From contig OY720346.1 of NCBI GenBank assembly GCA_963082975.1, positions 42,447,296 through 42,511,295 on the forward strand: DNA of 64,000 nucleotides, written 5' to 3'. The translations under genes were made by a program, and so were the position numbers. Shown in pieces: positions 1 through 10,208 of this stretch. The notes under the pieces were generated by a model. That model was given only the letters and a program-made list of their open reading frames with translations. It was not told the DNA's origin and made no database searches. Origin of the DNA: Labia minor. Lineage: Eukaryota > Arthropoda > Insecta > Dermaptera > Spongiphoridae. The number at the start of each line of letters is the position of its first letter. Position 1 is the first letter of the stretch.

Positions 1-79
1 TCTCTTCTCTTCTCTTCATCTCACTACTATCTAATATCTATTAGATTTTTCTTATATATATCTACAACTAAAAGATGTT

Positions 80-111
<32 letters not shown>

Positions 112-299
112 CTCTTCTCTTCATCTCACTACTATCTAATATCTATTAGATTTTTCTTATATATATCTACAACTAGCTATATAAGTAAGAAACTCTAATG
201 GGTGGAGGGATTGGGAGGTGGATGGTCATCAAGCAACATCTCTCTACTAACTACTATCTATTAGATTTTTCTTATATATATCTACAACTAAAAGATGTT

Positions 300-331
<32 letters not shown>

Positions 332-515
332 CTCTTCTCTTCATCTCACTACTATCTAATATCTATTAGATTTTTCTTATATATATCTACAACTAGCTAT
401 ATAAGTAAGAAACTCTAATGGGTGGATGGATTGGGAGGTGGATGGTCATCAAGCAACATCTCTCTACTAACTAATATCTATTAGATTTTTCTTATATATA
501 TCTACAACTAAAAGA

Positions 516-565
<50 letters not shown>

Positions 566-955
566 CTCTTCTCTTCATCTCTCTACTAACTACTATCTAT
601 TAGATTTCTCTTATATATATATACAACTAAAAGATGTTTCTCTCTCTCTCTCTCTCTCTTTCTCTTCTCTTCTCTTCATCTCACTACTATCTAATATCTA
701 TTAGATTTTTCTTATATATATCTACAACTAGCTATATAAGTAAGAAACTCTAATGGGTGGATGGATTGGGAGGTGGATGGTCATCAAGCAACATCTCTCT
801 ACTAACTACTATCTATTAGATTTCTCTTATATATATCTACAACTAAAAGATGTTTCTCTCTCTCTCTCTCTCTCTTTCTCTTCTCTTCTCTTCATCTCAC
901 TACTATCTAATATCTATTAGATTTTTCTTATATATATCTACAACTAAAAGATGTT

Positions 956-987
<32 letters not shown>

Positions 988-1175
988 CTCTTCTCTTCAT
1001 CTCACTACTATCTAATATCTATTAGATTTTTCTTATATATATCTACAACTAGCTATATAAGTAAGAAACTCTAATGGGTGGAGGGATTGGGAGGTGGATG
1101 GTCATCAAGCAACATCTCTCTACTAACTACTATCTATTAGATTTTTCTTATATATATCTACAACTAAAAGATGTT

Positions 1176-1207
<32 letters not shown>

Positions 1208-1391
1208 CTCTTCTCTTCATCTCACTACTATCTAATATCTATTAGATTTTTCTTATATATATCTACAACTAGCTATATAAGTAAGAAACTCTAATGGGTG
1301 GATGGATTGGGAGGTGGATGGTCATCAAGCAACATCTCTCTACTAACTAATATCTATTAGATTTTTCTTATATATATCTACAACTAAAAGA

Positions 1392-1439
<48 letters not shown>

Positions 1440-1928
1440 CTCTTCTCTTCATCTCTCTACTAACTACTATCTATTAGATTTCTCTTATATATATATACAA
1501 CTAAAAGATGTTTCTCTCTCTCTCTCTCTCTCTTTCTCTTCTCTTCTCTTCATCTCACTACTATCTAATATCTATTAGATTTTTCTTATATATATCTACA
1601 ACTAGCTATATAAGTAAGAAACTCTAATGGGTGGATGGATTGGGAGGTGGATGGTCATCAAGCAACATCTCTCTACTAACTAATATCTATTAGATTTCTC
1701 TTATATATATATACAACTAAAAGATGTTTCTCTCTCTCTCTCTCTCTCTTTCTCTTCTCTTCTCTTCATCTCACTACTATCTAATATCTATTAGATTTTT
1801 CTTATATATATATCTACAACTAGCTATATAAGTAAGAAACTCTAATGGGTGGATGGATTGGGAGGTGGATGGTCATCAAGCAACATCTCTCTACTAACTA
1901 CTATCTATTAGATTTCTCTTATCTATGC
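1..1928. repeat. TC-rich satellite array with ~876-bp higher-order period
   Basis: Tandem array of related units made of a (TC)n tract, a TAT-rich linker and a G-rich box (GGTGGATGGATTGGGAGG or close variants). The G-rich box begins at about 201, 421, 756, 1077, 1297, 1630 and 1848, giving spacings of 220, 335, 321, 220, 333 and 218. The pattern repeats after 876 bases (201 to 1077, 421 to 1297, 756 to 1630). The rare GAGGGA variant occurs only at 201 and 1077, exactly one period apart. The array runs off the left edge and stops sharply near 1928. The open frame at 850-1074 is low-complexity and not a gene. Confidence 0.93.
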
Positions 1929-2345
1929 GCACGGCAGTGCGCCGGCCAAGTTCCAGCAAGCCGCGCGCATGCCGTAAGTATATTTACACGAATGGTTTGG
2001 AGTCACTTTTGACCCCCCTGTATCTCAGTGCCTATTGTAAGTACAGAGATAAAATTTTATCTACGTAGTCATATACTAGAACTAAAGCAGTATGCCAAAT
2101 TTCATAGTTATAGCTTCAGTAGATCCTGAAATATGACCCTGTGAAAATAGCTTATTTTGGAACTGATTCACTGATTGGTCAACAAAATTCTTAGGGTATT
2201 TCCAATTGTCCTAGCGCTATGAAATTTGGCATACAGGTCGTGTGTTATAAGTAGGTTAACAAAAAATTATGAAATTTAAGAAATCGGTCAAGCTTGAGTT
2301 GTTATAATCGAATATCAATGCGATTTTAACGAATTCAAACGAATT
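1929..2345. repeat. Repeat fragment with GC-rich palindromic head
   Basis: The satellite is followed by a GC-rich stretch (about 1926-1975) rich in short palindromes such as GCGCGCATGC. A moderately AT-rich segment then contains phrases of the type 'AAATTTGGCATAC', which resemble the interiors of the Helentron-like repeats elsewhere in the window. No coding potential is seen. It is likely the 5' part of a further repeat family; there is no second copy here to define its ends. Confidence 0.4.
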
Positions 2346-2633
2346 CATTGGTTTTGTCAGAAACTAATCAAGCTAGGACTTCGAAATTTGGTACACCGAT
2401 ATTATTCACAGTTTGTAGATTTCCTTTAAAATTTCGTCAAAATCGGTTAACCGGAAGTGGTACTTTACCTACACTGGTTGCGTTTACCTTTCAAGTAAAG
2501 TACCAGTTTGCTTCGAGATATTTGCTTCATATTTTGTATATAGATTTAAAAATATGAAAAAAATTCAGATACCAAATTTCATCATGATCTGACTACCGGA
2601 AGTGACATTTTACCTATACAAGTAGCGTTAGGT
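2346..2633 (+). repeat. Helentron-like non-autonomous repeat, family D (3' part)
   Basis: Nearly identical to 12060-12343, including the phrase GGTTAACCGGAAGTGGTACT and the closing stretch ending ATACAAGTAGCGTT. The 5' half and the microsatellite of the fuller copy are missing. The open frame here is a shadow of the repeat. Confidence 0.75.
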
Positions 2634-3146
2634 GTAAATTATAAATATATATAATAGTGTTAAACCATTTTACTTTATAATTTAAATTAATTAGTTTGTT
2701 TATTTTTATTGTTATAACTTAACAGTTTCTATATAATATTCAATTAATATTAATAGTTCTAATTATTTATTATTCAATACAAGTTGGAAATTCAGAACTA
2801 TAAAATAAAAGAACAAATAAAATTATTATATTTAATATATAAACAAATATAATTTTAATTTAAAAAATATGCAATTTTTTTAAACACAAAATTACTTCAA
2901 AGGCTAAGAATGGACGCGGGCGCGGCACAAAAAGGAAAAAATAGGAAGCTTTCTTAAAAAAAAGTATTGAAATCTAATCAAAAACATACCTGTTAAAAAG
3001 GGGGCCAAGTTCCTATGGGCTATTTGTTTGCCTAAAAAAGGGTTCAAATCCATCCCAATGCCAAGTTTAGATGCACTTCAAAATCATTCATAATCATTTT
3101 TATCAACAGCCTGATCCACTGGTAAACATTTTGCATTCCAAAGAAT
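2634..3146. other. AT-rich spacer, no gene seen
   Basis: Mostly A/T runs with no open frame of note. A short GC-richer patch near 2909-2925 is too short to interpret. Confidence 0.6.
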
Positions 3147-3591
3147 CGCCACCACACCCAGTCCTCCGCCTCCTGCATCCAGGCACGCCACTTTATTCAC
3201 GTCAACGGTCCATCTGGCCGAAATTCACTTTACCATACACCCAACTTAAAATATGGTATAGTTGTTAAAATACGTAGGTACATGGTTTAAAATATCTAAA
3301 ATTATAATACTTAGAAATTTGAACTTGGCAGGTTTTCGTGCTGTACGTAACACTAGATTAATTGTATATAATTATACTTATTATTTAAATATATAAATTA
3401 ACCTGCTAATTCTAAGTATTAAAAAATTGTAGATATTTTAAACCAAGTACCTACGTATTTTAACAACTAAACCATATTTTAAGTTGGGTATATGGTAAAG
3501 TGAATTTCGGCCAGATGAACCGTTGACGTGAATAAAGTGGCGTGTAGTGTGCCTGGATGCAGGAGGCGGAGGACTTGGTGTGGGACTGAGT
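3147..3591. repeat. Large foldback (inverted repeat, arms ~165-185 bp)
   Basis: The left arm (about 3147-3315) and right arm (about 3405-3591) are reverse complements with few differences. Left CCTCCGCCTCCTGCATCCAG, for example, matches right CTGGATGCAGGAGGCGGAGG. They are separated by an AT-rich spacer of about 90 bases. The sequence could be a foldback or MITE-like element, or the scar of an inverted duplication. The retrotransposon to its right starts just beyond the right arm, so the first ~15 codons of the long open frame at 3547 lie in this arm. Confidence 0.88.
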
Positions 3592-5862
3592 GTTTTGTAC
3601 AGCACGATTAAATTAAATAAAGCAAAAAGCTTCCTCGTTTCACAAATAAATAGTTTCTATAGAAAAAACTTAAATATAAATTCCACTGAATTCAAAGAAC
3701 TGAAACATCTACTTTCCCTTACGAGGCAAAAACTTTCCAAAGAATATTTGCTTGCAATAAACAAATATTGGAAAGACAAAATTGAAACTATTCCGTTAAA
3801 TAACTCCCTCGAGACCTTCCCTAAAATAAATTCATTATTTAGAAATAAAAATAAAAACTCTTTCCCCAATAAAATAGAAATTGACAAAAACAATTCCGAT
3901 TTAATAAGAATGGCAAATATTAACATACATAAACAAAACAAAAATTCATCTGGAAACTTTGAAATTTTTGACACAAAAGATAAACTTAACATAATAGCCT
4001 GCCATTTTTCCCTGACCCATAAACAAAACGAAGGCATGGGAAAACCAGGTCTCTCTAACATAATAAATTCCAAAACTAACCAACTCAAAGAAAAAATAGT
4101 AAAGGACGCTCATAACAACAAAACAATAACCACTTTCTCCCATAGCAATAAATCAACATTTCCTTCCCAACACCAAGACCCATTCTTAACACAATTCAAT
4201 GAAGTCAAGAATATTATCAGACATCTAAATAATAAAAAGTCGACAGGCCCGGACAAGATACCTAATTGTGCTTTAAAACGCCTGCCAAAGAAAATTATTA
4301 AAATATACACGATTATATTCAACAACGCACTTAACAATGGCTACTTTCCTGAAAAATGGAAAAAAGCCAATGTAATTGCTATCCCTAAAAAAGGTAAAAA
4401 CCCCTCCTCTATGTCAAACCTTCGTCCGATCAGCCTATTATCTAATGTAGGTAAAATCCTTGAAGTGTTGATAAACAAAAGACTGGTCTCCGCTATGGAA
4501 AGTTTAAATGTTCTCCCAGAATCACAATTCGGGTTTCGCTTTAAACATTCAACAGTACATGCTATTTCGAAACTCACCTCCGATATTTACTGGTCATTAA
4601 ATAATAATGAAGTAGTTGCAGCTTGTCTGATCGACGTGGAAAAGGCCTTTGATACTGTATGGCGTGAAGGTCTTATTTACAAAATGTTAACAAAAGGTTT
4701 CGATGAAAACCTGATTAAATTCATTTGGAATATGATCGAAGGAAGATCTTTCGTTACATTTAACAATGACACTGTGTCTTCTATTCAATGCCAAGTCACA
4801 AATGGTTTACAACAGGGTACAATAAACTCGCCAGTATTATTCAACATATTTATTAGCGATATTCTCACTGCATATGGCCTGAACGAAACAAAGGGTAAAT
4901 ATGGAATTGCCTTCGCAGACGATTTAATCGTCTATCTGTCGGGCACAAAGTCTAAACAACTACAACATGATCTTGAAATCTTAGTAGGCAAAATCTTTTC
5001 TTTTTATCATTCTTGGAAATTAAAAATTAATATCAATAAATGTGAAACTATTCTATTTAGGCCCCTAATTGCTAGATGTAATCATAACACAAAATTAAAT
5101 TGGAAAAAATTTCAAATTAAAATTAACGGACAAAATATTCCACACAAAAGCTTAGTCAGATACTTAGGAGTTTACTTAGACGAACGTCTTCTATTCAATA
5201 AACATGTCAAAAACCAATTAGATAAAGCTAGATCGGCTTTCATGGGATTAAAAAAGTTATTCTTCTGTCCTTATCTAGACCCAAAATTAAAAATTTTATG
5301 TTATAGCTTATTTGTTCGTCCAATAATTACATACGGATGTTGCATTTGGTTCAACCAAACAGCCTCAGTAATGGAATCAATAAGAAAATTTGAAAGGAGT
5401 TGCCTAAGAGCATGTCTGGGTAAATACAGATCCCCTGAATCAGATTACAAAAAATATTTTAGTAACGAAATAATATACAACTTTTCTAATTTAAACAGAA
5501 TTGACATATTTATAATTAAATTAATCCGCAATTACTTTAGTAAAATAATCAACATTCGAGAAAATAGCTTAATCTACGGGGCTTCATACCCTAACGATAT
5601 GTACTTTAGACGAACCCTTATTTCAGGCTTTATTCCACCTGAAGCATTCACCTATTTGGACGCAAATGGCTACATCCAGGACTCAAACAAAATTCCAATT
5701 ATTTATCATATATTTAGGAAAAGTACTGACCGAAGCATAACTTACGATCCCTTCTTAGATGGAAAAGATCAATATAGATTCTGGCGTTTCAATATGGCAA
5801 TCTCAAAAAGAGATAAGAGTGAGAATATCGCGAAAAAAAAATACTGGTGGATTGAAAATTAA
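3547..5862 (+). CDS. Non-LTR retrotransposon reverse transcriptase (5'-truncated ORF2)
   Basis: Open frame of 771 codons encoding the reverse transcriptase of a Jockey/I-like LINE, which copies element RNA at the target site. Visible motifs in order: RPISLLSNVGKILE and GFRFKHST (fingers); IDVEKAFDTVW with catalytic Asp about residue 363; GLQQGTINSPVLFN; catalytic FADD about residues 456-459; and VRYLGVYLDERLLF in the thumb. A C-terminal region typical of these elements follows (FERSCLRACLGKYRSPESDY). The upstream endonuclease and ORF1 are absent, so the copy is 5'-truncated. The first residues come from the neighbouring foldback, so the annotated ATG is probably not the native start. The frame has no stop or frameshift, which suggests a fairly young insertion. 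Clade assignment within Jockey/I is uncertain. Confidence 0.93.
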   Translation: MCLDAGGGGLGVGLSVLYSTIKLNKAKSFLVSQINSFYRKNLNINSTEFKELKHLLSLTRQKLSKEYLLAINKYWKDKIETIPLNNSLETFPKINSLFRNKNKNSFPNKIEIDKNNSDLIRMANINIHKQNKNSSGNFEIFDTKDKLNIIACHFSLTHKQNEGMGKPGLSNIINSKTNQLKEKIVKDAHNNKTITTFSHSNKSTFPSQHQDPFLTQFNEVKNIIRHLNNKKSTGPDKIPNCALKRLPKKIIKIYTIIFNNALNNGYFPEKWKKANVIAIPKKGKNPSSMSNLRPISLLSNVGKILEVLINKRLVSAMESLNVLPESQFGFRFKHSTVHAISKLTSDIYWSLNNNEVVAACLIDVEKAFDTVWREGLIYKMLTKGFDENLIKFIWNMIEGRSFVTFNNDTVSSIQCQVTNGLQQGTINSPVLFNIFISDILTAYGLNETKGKYGIAFADDLIVYLSGTKSKQLQHDLEILVGKIFSFYHSWKLKININKCETILFRPLIARCNHNTKLNWKKFQIKINGQNIPHKSLVRYLGVYLDERLLFNKHVKNQLDKARSAFMGLKKLFFCPYLDPKLKILCYSLFVRPIITYGCCIWFNQTASVMESIRKFERSCLRACLGKYRSPESDYKKYFSNEIIYNFSNLNRIDIFIIKLIRNYFSKIINIRENSLIYGASYPNDMYFRRTLISGFIPPEAFTYLDANGYIQDSNKIPIIYHIFRKSTDRSITYDPFLDGKDQYRFWRFNMAISKRDKSENIAKKKYWWIEN

Positions 5863-6399
5863 TTGTAATTAGGGCTTTTCAATAAATTTATAATATAAGA
5901 ATTTAATAGTGTATACTAAAGTGTAAAATATTGTAATAATTTATTAATTCTCTCAATCTTTCCACTCTTCCTATCCCACCCTTCATCTCCTTGCCTTCTG
6001 TAAATATATAAATCTTTCCCCTCTTGTAATGTTATTTTTAGGTTTTTTCCCAAAGCCAGTTTCCTAAAAAAAAAATTATATATAATTAAAAAATTGTCAC
6101 GTTTCTTTCATCTAATAAGATTGAAATGTACTTGCTTCTTTTGTAAATAATTTATTTGATTCTCTTTGAATAGTTATATAATTGGAATAAGTAAAATAAA
6201 AAAAATAATTATTAAATAATTTATAAGTAATAAACATGATCATAACATTCTGTTAAATATGTTTTTTTTCTTACTTCTATTAACTCTTTGTTAATTGCAT
6301 CACTTAATCCCACTGTGTTTAGGGATTTATATTTATATATTGTAAAATTTATGTATCTTTTTTTTCTGGCTAATAAACACATTTAAAAAAAAAAAAAAA
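3592..6399 (+). mobile_element. 5'-truncated Jockey/I-like LINE with poly(A) tail
   Basis: Runs from just after the foldback arm, through the reverse transcriptase frame and an AT-rich 3' UTR (5863 onward), to an A-run at about 6385-6399. A TAATAAA signal sits about 15 bases upstream of the A-run. Truncation at the 5' end and a 3' poly(A) tail are the expected products of target-primed reverse transcription. A target-site duplication could not be assigned because the 5' boundary is blurred by the foldback. Confidence 0.8.
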
Positions 6400-6570
6400 G
6401 ATGGTAAAGTGATGTTTTAACGAGTGGATTTCGTCGGTTCGAAACTCTCCGGGTGAATCGTTATTTAAAAATGAAAATGAAAATAATGAATTTGTTATTT
6501 TTTTTCTTTTTATCTATTGTTTACATTTTAATAAATTACTATTTTATATTTATTTATTCATTGTTCTTTT
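6400..6570 (+). repeat. tRNA-derived SINE-like repeat, copy 1
   Basis: Starts directly after the LINE poly(A). It carries GGTAAAGTGATG (A-box-like) and GGTTCGAAACTC (B-box-like, about 6435), then an AT-rich body. A second copy at 48261-48440 shares both boxes and the body. The box spacing fits an internal RNA polymerase III promoter. This is inference from motif and copy number; no closed cloverleaf was folded. Confidence 0.5.
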
Positions 6571-6649
6571 ATTAAATTTAATATTTATTAATATTATTTA
6601 TTATTAATTTATATATTGATGACATCACAAATGACATTTATATTGAAAT

Positions 6650-6860
6650 TTGACTCCCGCCTTTTTTTAAATATATTTTGTCTTAGCAGGCAGATTTTAT
6701 GTTTTTTATTTTTTTTTTTTTTTTGAGAGAGATTAATAAATATCTATATATATTTTATTAAAAATAAAATTAAAAATATATATTTTTTTTATATTTAAAA
6801 TATTTTAAAATTTTTTATTTAATTTCGAAATAAAATTAAAAATATATATTTTAATAATAT
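6650..6860 (-). repeat. AT-rich dispersed repeat, inverse of 48060-48240
   Basis: Shares a T-run/GAGAGAGATTAATAAATATC junction and the following AT-rich stretch with 48060-48240 in the opposite orientation. There is no coding potential. The element type is unknown. Confidence 0.55.
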
Positions 6861-6904
6861 TTTATAATTATAAATTACGATATATATTTATCAATAATAA
6901 TTAA

Positions 6905-6956
6905 TTATTTTTTTTTAACTTAATTACAGAGCCGAGGCTCGGGGTCCCGGTATGAT
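6905..6956 (+). repeat. Hairpin-ended repeat, family C terminus
   Basis: Contains GAGCCGAGGCTCGGGGTCCC followed by GGTA. The hairpin GAGCC-GA-GGCTC is the same terminus seen at 8440-8465 and 49557-49580. Confidence 0.6.
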
Positions 6957-8229
6957 CTTAATATATTGTCAGAATTAGATAAATAATGTAGAGAAGAAAA
7001 TATTTAAAAATAGATATTTATTTAAATGAAATAAAATTATTTAATTTACAGAATGAAAATGTCTATAATAATGTCTAAACATTTTTCTTTATAATTTTAC
7101 ATTATAATAATACTAATTACAGTAGTTATAATATATGGGGAATTTTCAACTTTGACTGCCGATTTGACCATGTTCCCAAACGAATTTTAAAAAAACCAAG
7201 ACCACTTTACATTTACACATTTTAAGCTCTAATCGAATCCAAAATCAAAATTTAAAAAATCGAAAAACAAACTCACAGATATATAGATTTTATAAATGAA
7301 CATTTATACAATTTATTTTAATTAATTTGAAACATTTTAGGAAACAAATTTTTAATGGGTCATTTTTAGAAATCCCATTTAACAATTATAATAAATAATT
7401 AAAAAATTGTAAAATTTTTAAAGTATATAAAAATAAATTGTATAAATTGGTTAAAGGGTCGAGTGATAGTTCGGTGTCCCAGGTATATATTTTATATTAA
7501 CACGCCTACTTTTCTGTATAATAAAGATATAAAGAATCATATTTTAATTTTTATATAACCAAGAAATCATTTTTTCACTTAAAATATAGTTGTAAAGCCC
7601 AAATCTCCGATCCATATAACATCATCGACTGGGCCGCTACCAAAAGGAGTCTTCTCTTGCTCTGACTAGGGCCACCGGTATTTGCCATTAGTCTCGAAAA
7701 AATAATATTAAATTTTATATAAATTTATAAATTAGAATATTTGAATTTGTTTAAATTTTAACACATGTAATCAATCATATGCATAAAGAATAGAAAATTT
7801 TGAAAATCAACTTGGTATTAAATTCAGAAAAAAAAATACTCATATATAGAATATATAGACTATTCGAATATAATTGAAACTCTTTCTCTCCCTCTATTTT
7901 AAATTTAAAAAAACGGAGTGTTAAGAAATTAAGATTCCTTATACAACATGGATGGTTAAATGAATTGGGCTCCCTACCTCCCTGAGAAATTCCCATTAAA
8001 AATGTTTATAATATTTTAGTTTATTAAATCAAACTATTATTTTTTTATTTCAATATTTTTAATGTTAATACAATAATTTTTATTTTATAATCTATAAAAT
8101 AATTTAATTATTTTTAAAAACAACGGTCTTCAATTACAATTTTTTACTCTCTACTGACTGTTCATTTCATAACTGAAAATAGTGTCGAATAGAAATAGAC
8201 GATATTACTTGGATTAATCTTATTATGCT
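6957..8229. other. AT-rich stretch with small repeat fragments
   Basis: No gene is supported. At 7455-7490 there is a family C-like segment ending GGTGTCCCAGGTAT. At about 7870-7930 a minus-strand fragment matches repeats at 18900-18950 and 61370-61400. A GC-richer phrase lies at about 7620-7685. The open frame at 7775-7996 is not convincing. Confidence 0.5.
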
Positions 8230-8466
8230 AGCTAAAATTGTTTGTTTGTATTATTGAGGACCCCAGTTCAATTCATTTTAATCAGATTGATGCAATGATG
8301 CAACATTTAATAATTGTAATAAATAATTAAAGAATTATATATTAATATTTTTTAAAGGGTCGAGCGACAGATCGGTGTCCCAGGTATTAATATTACCAGC
8401 CAAACCCAATAATAATGAATCATTTTTTTTAACTTAAGTACCGAGCCGAGGCTCGGGGTCCCGGTA
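8230..8466 (+). repeat. Hairpin-ended repeat, family C
   Basis: Runs from CTAGCTAAAATTGT through TTGATGCAATGATGCAAC to the terminal hairpin CCGAGCCGAGGCTCGG followed by GGTCCCGGTAC. The same order of blocks recurs at 49370-49582, with partial copies at 47820-47850 and 48530-48600. No open frame. Confidence 0.7.
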
Positions 8467-9035
8467 CTACATCTAATAGATGTTTCTCTCTCTCTCTCTC
8501 TTTCTCTTTCTCTTCTCTTCATCTCTCTACTATCTACTATTTATTAGGTTTTTCTTATATATATACTACTATCTATTAGATTTTTCTTATATATATACAC
8601 CTGATAGATGTTTCTCACTCTTTCTCTCTCTCTTTCTCTTTCTCTTCTTTTCATCTCTCTAGATTAGATTTTTCTTATATATATACAACTATCTATATAT
8701 GTAAGAAACTCTATCGGGTGGATGGATGGGGAGGTGGATGGTCATCAAGCAACATCTCACTACTATATACTATCTATTAGATTTTTGTTATATATATACA
8801 ACTAAAAGATGTTTCTCCCTCTCTCTTTTTCTTTCTCTTCTCTTCATCTCTCTATCTACTATCTATTAGATTTTTCTTATATATATACTATACACAATAC
8901 CTCTCCTCTTTAATGACTAATCCCTTCTCATTGTAAATCCAATTATACTTATTTATTGAATTAAATTTAATCAAACTAATTAAGTAAATAAATAATAATA
9001 ATCATCATCTCTCTACTATCTACTATCTATTAGAT
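8467..9035. repeat. Dispersed copy of the 1-1928 satellite unit
   Basis: Repeats the satellite blocks: AGATGTTTCTC, a (TC)n tract, TATCTATTAGATTTTTCTTATAT and the G-rich box near 8719. It is more diverged than the main array and begins immediately after the family C hairpin end. The open frame at 8480-8662 is low-complexity. Confidence 0.8.
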
Positions 9036-9350
9036 TTTTACCGACCGACCGGAAACTGGAAGTGGTGCATCATGCACTTTGTATTGGTTTTATTCTCGAG
9101 AAAAATCATATTTATGAGTTTTTTCTTGATTTAAAATTATATGACGTTATCCAGCCATTCATGACGTCACAGCCTGGTCTTGCATATATATTATAAATAA
9201 AATAAAATTAAAAATGTTTATATATATTATTTATGTATCCCTATCTGTTTTTTATTACATTAATAGATATATAAATTATTTGAAATTGTTTTGTAGCTGG
9301 AATTTAATTTACTTCATCATCGGTTCGAACCTAGCCACAGGTCAACTTAT
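9036..9350 (+). mobile_element. Helentron-like non-autonomous element, family A (internally deleted)
   Basis: Begins ACCGACCGACC in a T-run inside satellite-like DNA, jumps to the GGAAACTGGAAGTGG block and continues to the family A 3' end with CAGGTCAACTT. The 5' half with the microsatellite is deleted. The GGTTCGAACC near 9321 is part of the family A end and not a tRNA B-box. Confidence 0.7.
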
Positions 9351-10044
9351 TTTTTTAAGAACCAAATCGAAAAAATTTAGAAAAAATGGACTTGATTTAT
9401 GAATTAATTTGCATATATAAAAAATTATTTTGGAAATAGTTCCTCCAACTGAAAAATATACTGGAACCAAAGAAGGTTGAGATATATAAAATGTTAATTG
9501 GGTATGTAACTAATGTATTACTTACTAAATTTTTTTAAGAATTTAAATAGAAATTCATACTAGAAAAGAATTGTTTAACGCAATTTGCTAAGAACACAGC
9601 AAAGAAAAGCATAACTCATCGATATCTTCGAAATGACATGCAGACTTACTATACCGTATCCCATCCAAGATAAGAACAATTCTTACCATTTACCCTCTTT
9701 TTTATGAAATATATTTACATTAAATTAAAATTATATCACATTCGGCAAACAATTTCAAATTTAAATTGAACCATTTACATTAATACATCACCTCCTTGTT
9801 TTTTTTTTCAAAATATAAAATATGATAATTTCATTAATGAACTTCTTACTGATATATTTATAAATTTTTTTTTCAAATTTTCATTAAGATCTTTGAATAA
9901 AATTAAGCTTATTCATTTAATAGAATTAATAGAATTAAACTTATTGATTCGATTTAAGATGTATTCTAAAACACCACTAATTTTAAAAATTAATATTTGT
10001 TTATTTTATTTTATTTTAATATGTATTTTATTTGAAATAATTTG
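9351..10044. other. AT-rich stretch, no gene seen
   Basis: A/T-rich sequence. Short open frames have no recognisable content. It ends at a polypyrimidine-poor TTTGCAG just before the GC-rich patch. Confidence 0.5.
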
Positions 10045-10208
10045 CAGTAGAACGCTCACCTCTGCACTCCCCGCTCGCCCCTCTCCATGCCCCTCCGCCG
10101 CCTGGACTGACCTCCTCATGCCGGCCGGCCGACTCAGTTCCTTTCAGTTCCCCTTCCCTGCTCCGTGCGAGACTCTGAACGGCCTCTCCACTGAAATCAT
10201 CCCTTAAT
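10045..10208. other. Isolated GC-rich patch, possible first exon or captured fragment
   Basis: About 160 bases that are much richer in G+C than anything nearby, with GCCGGCCGGCC near the middle. On the minus strand it contains an ATG about 20 codons before CAGAG|GTGAGC, a good splice donor, which would give a short Arg/Glu/Gly/Ala-rich start. On the plus strand it is open from 9893 and preceded by TTTGCAG. No protein family is recognised. Possibilities are a 5' exon of a minus-strand gene running off to the left, or foreign sequence carried by a transposon. Confidence 0.35.

Noticed and set aside
850..1074. Repetitive 74-codon frame
   Set aside because: Encoded entirely by the satellite; Ser/Leu repeats come from (TC)n.
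1..1928. Regularly spaced direct repeats resembling a CRISPR array
   Set aside because: Units are 220-335 bases, TC-microsatellite-based and nearly identical throughout, with no unique spacers. It is a eukaryotic satellite.
3657..4577. Four minus-strand frames under the LINE
   Set aside because: Antisense shadows of the reverse transcriptase frame.
9321..9331. GGTTCGAACC taken as a tRNA B-box
   Set aside because: It is the decayed 3' subterminal motif of a family A element; no A-box or cloverleaf is present.
10045..10208. GC-rich patch as an rRNA fragment
   Set aside because: No stretch I recognise from 18S or 28S rRNA; a search would be needed to exclude an expansion segment.
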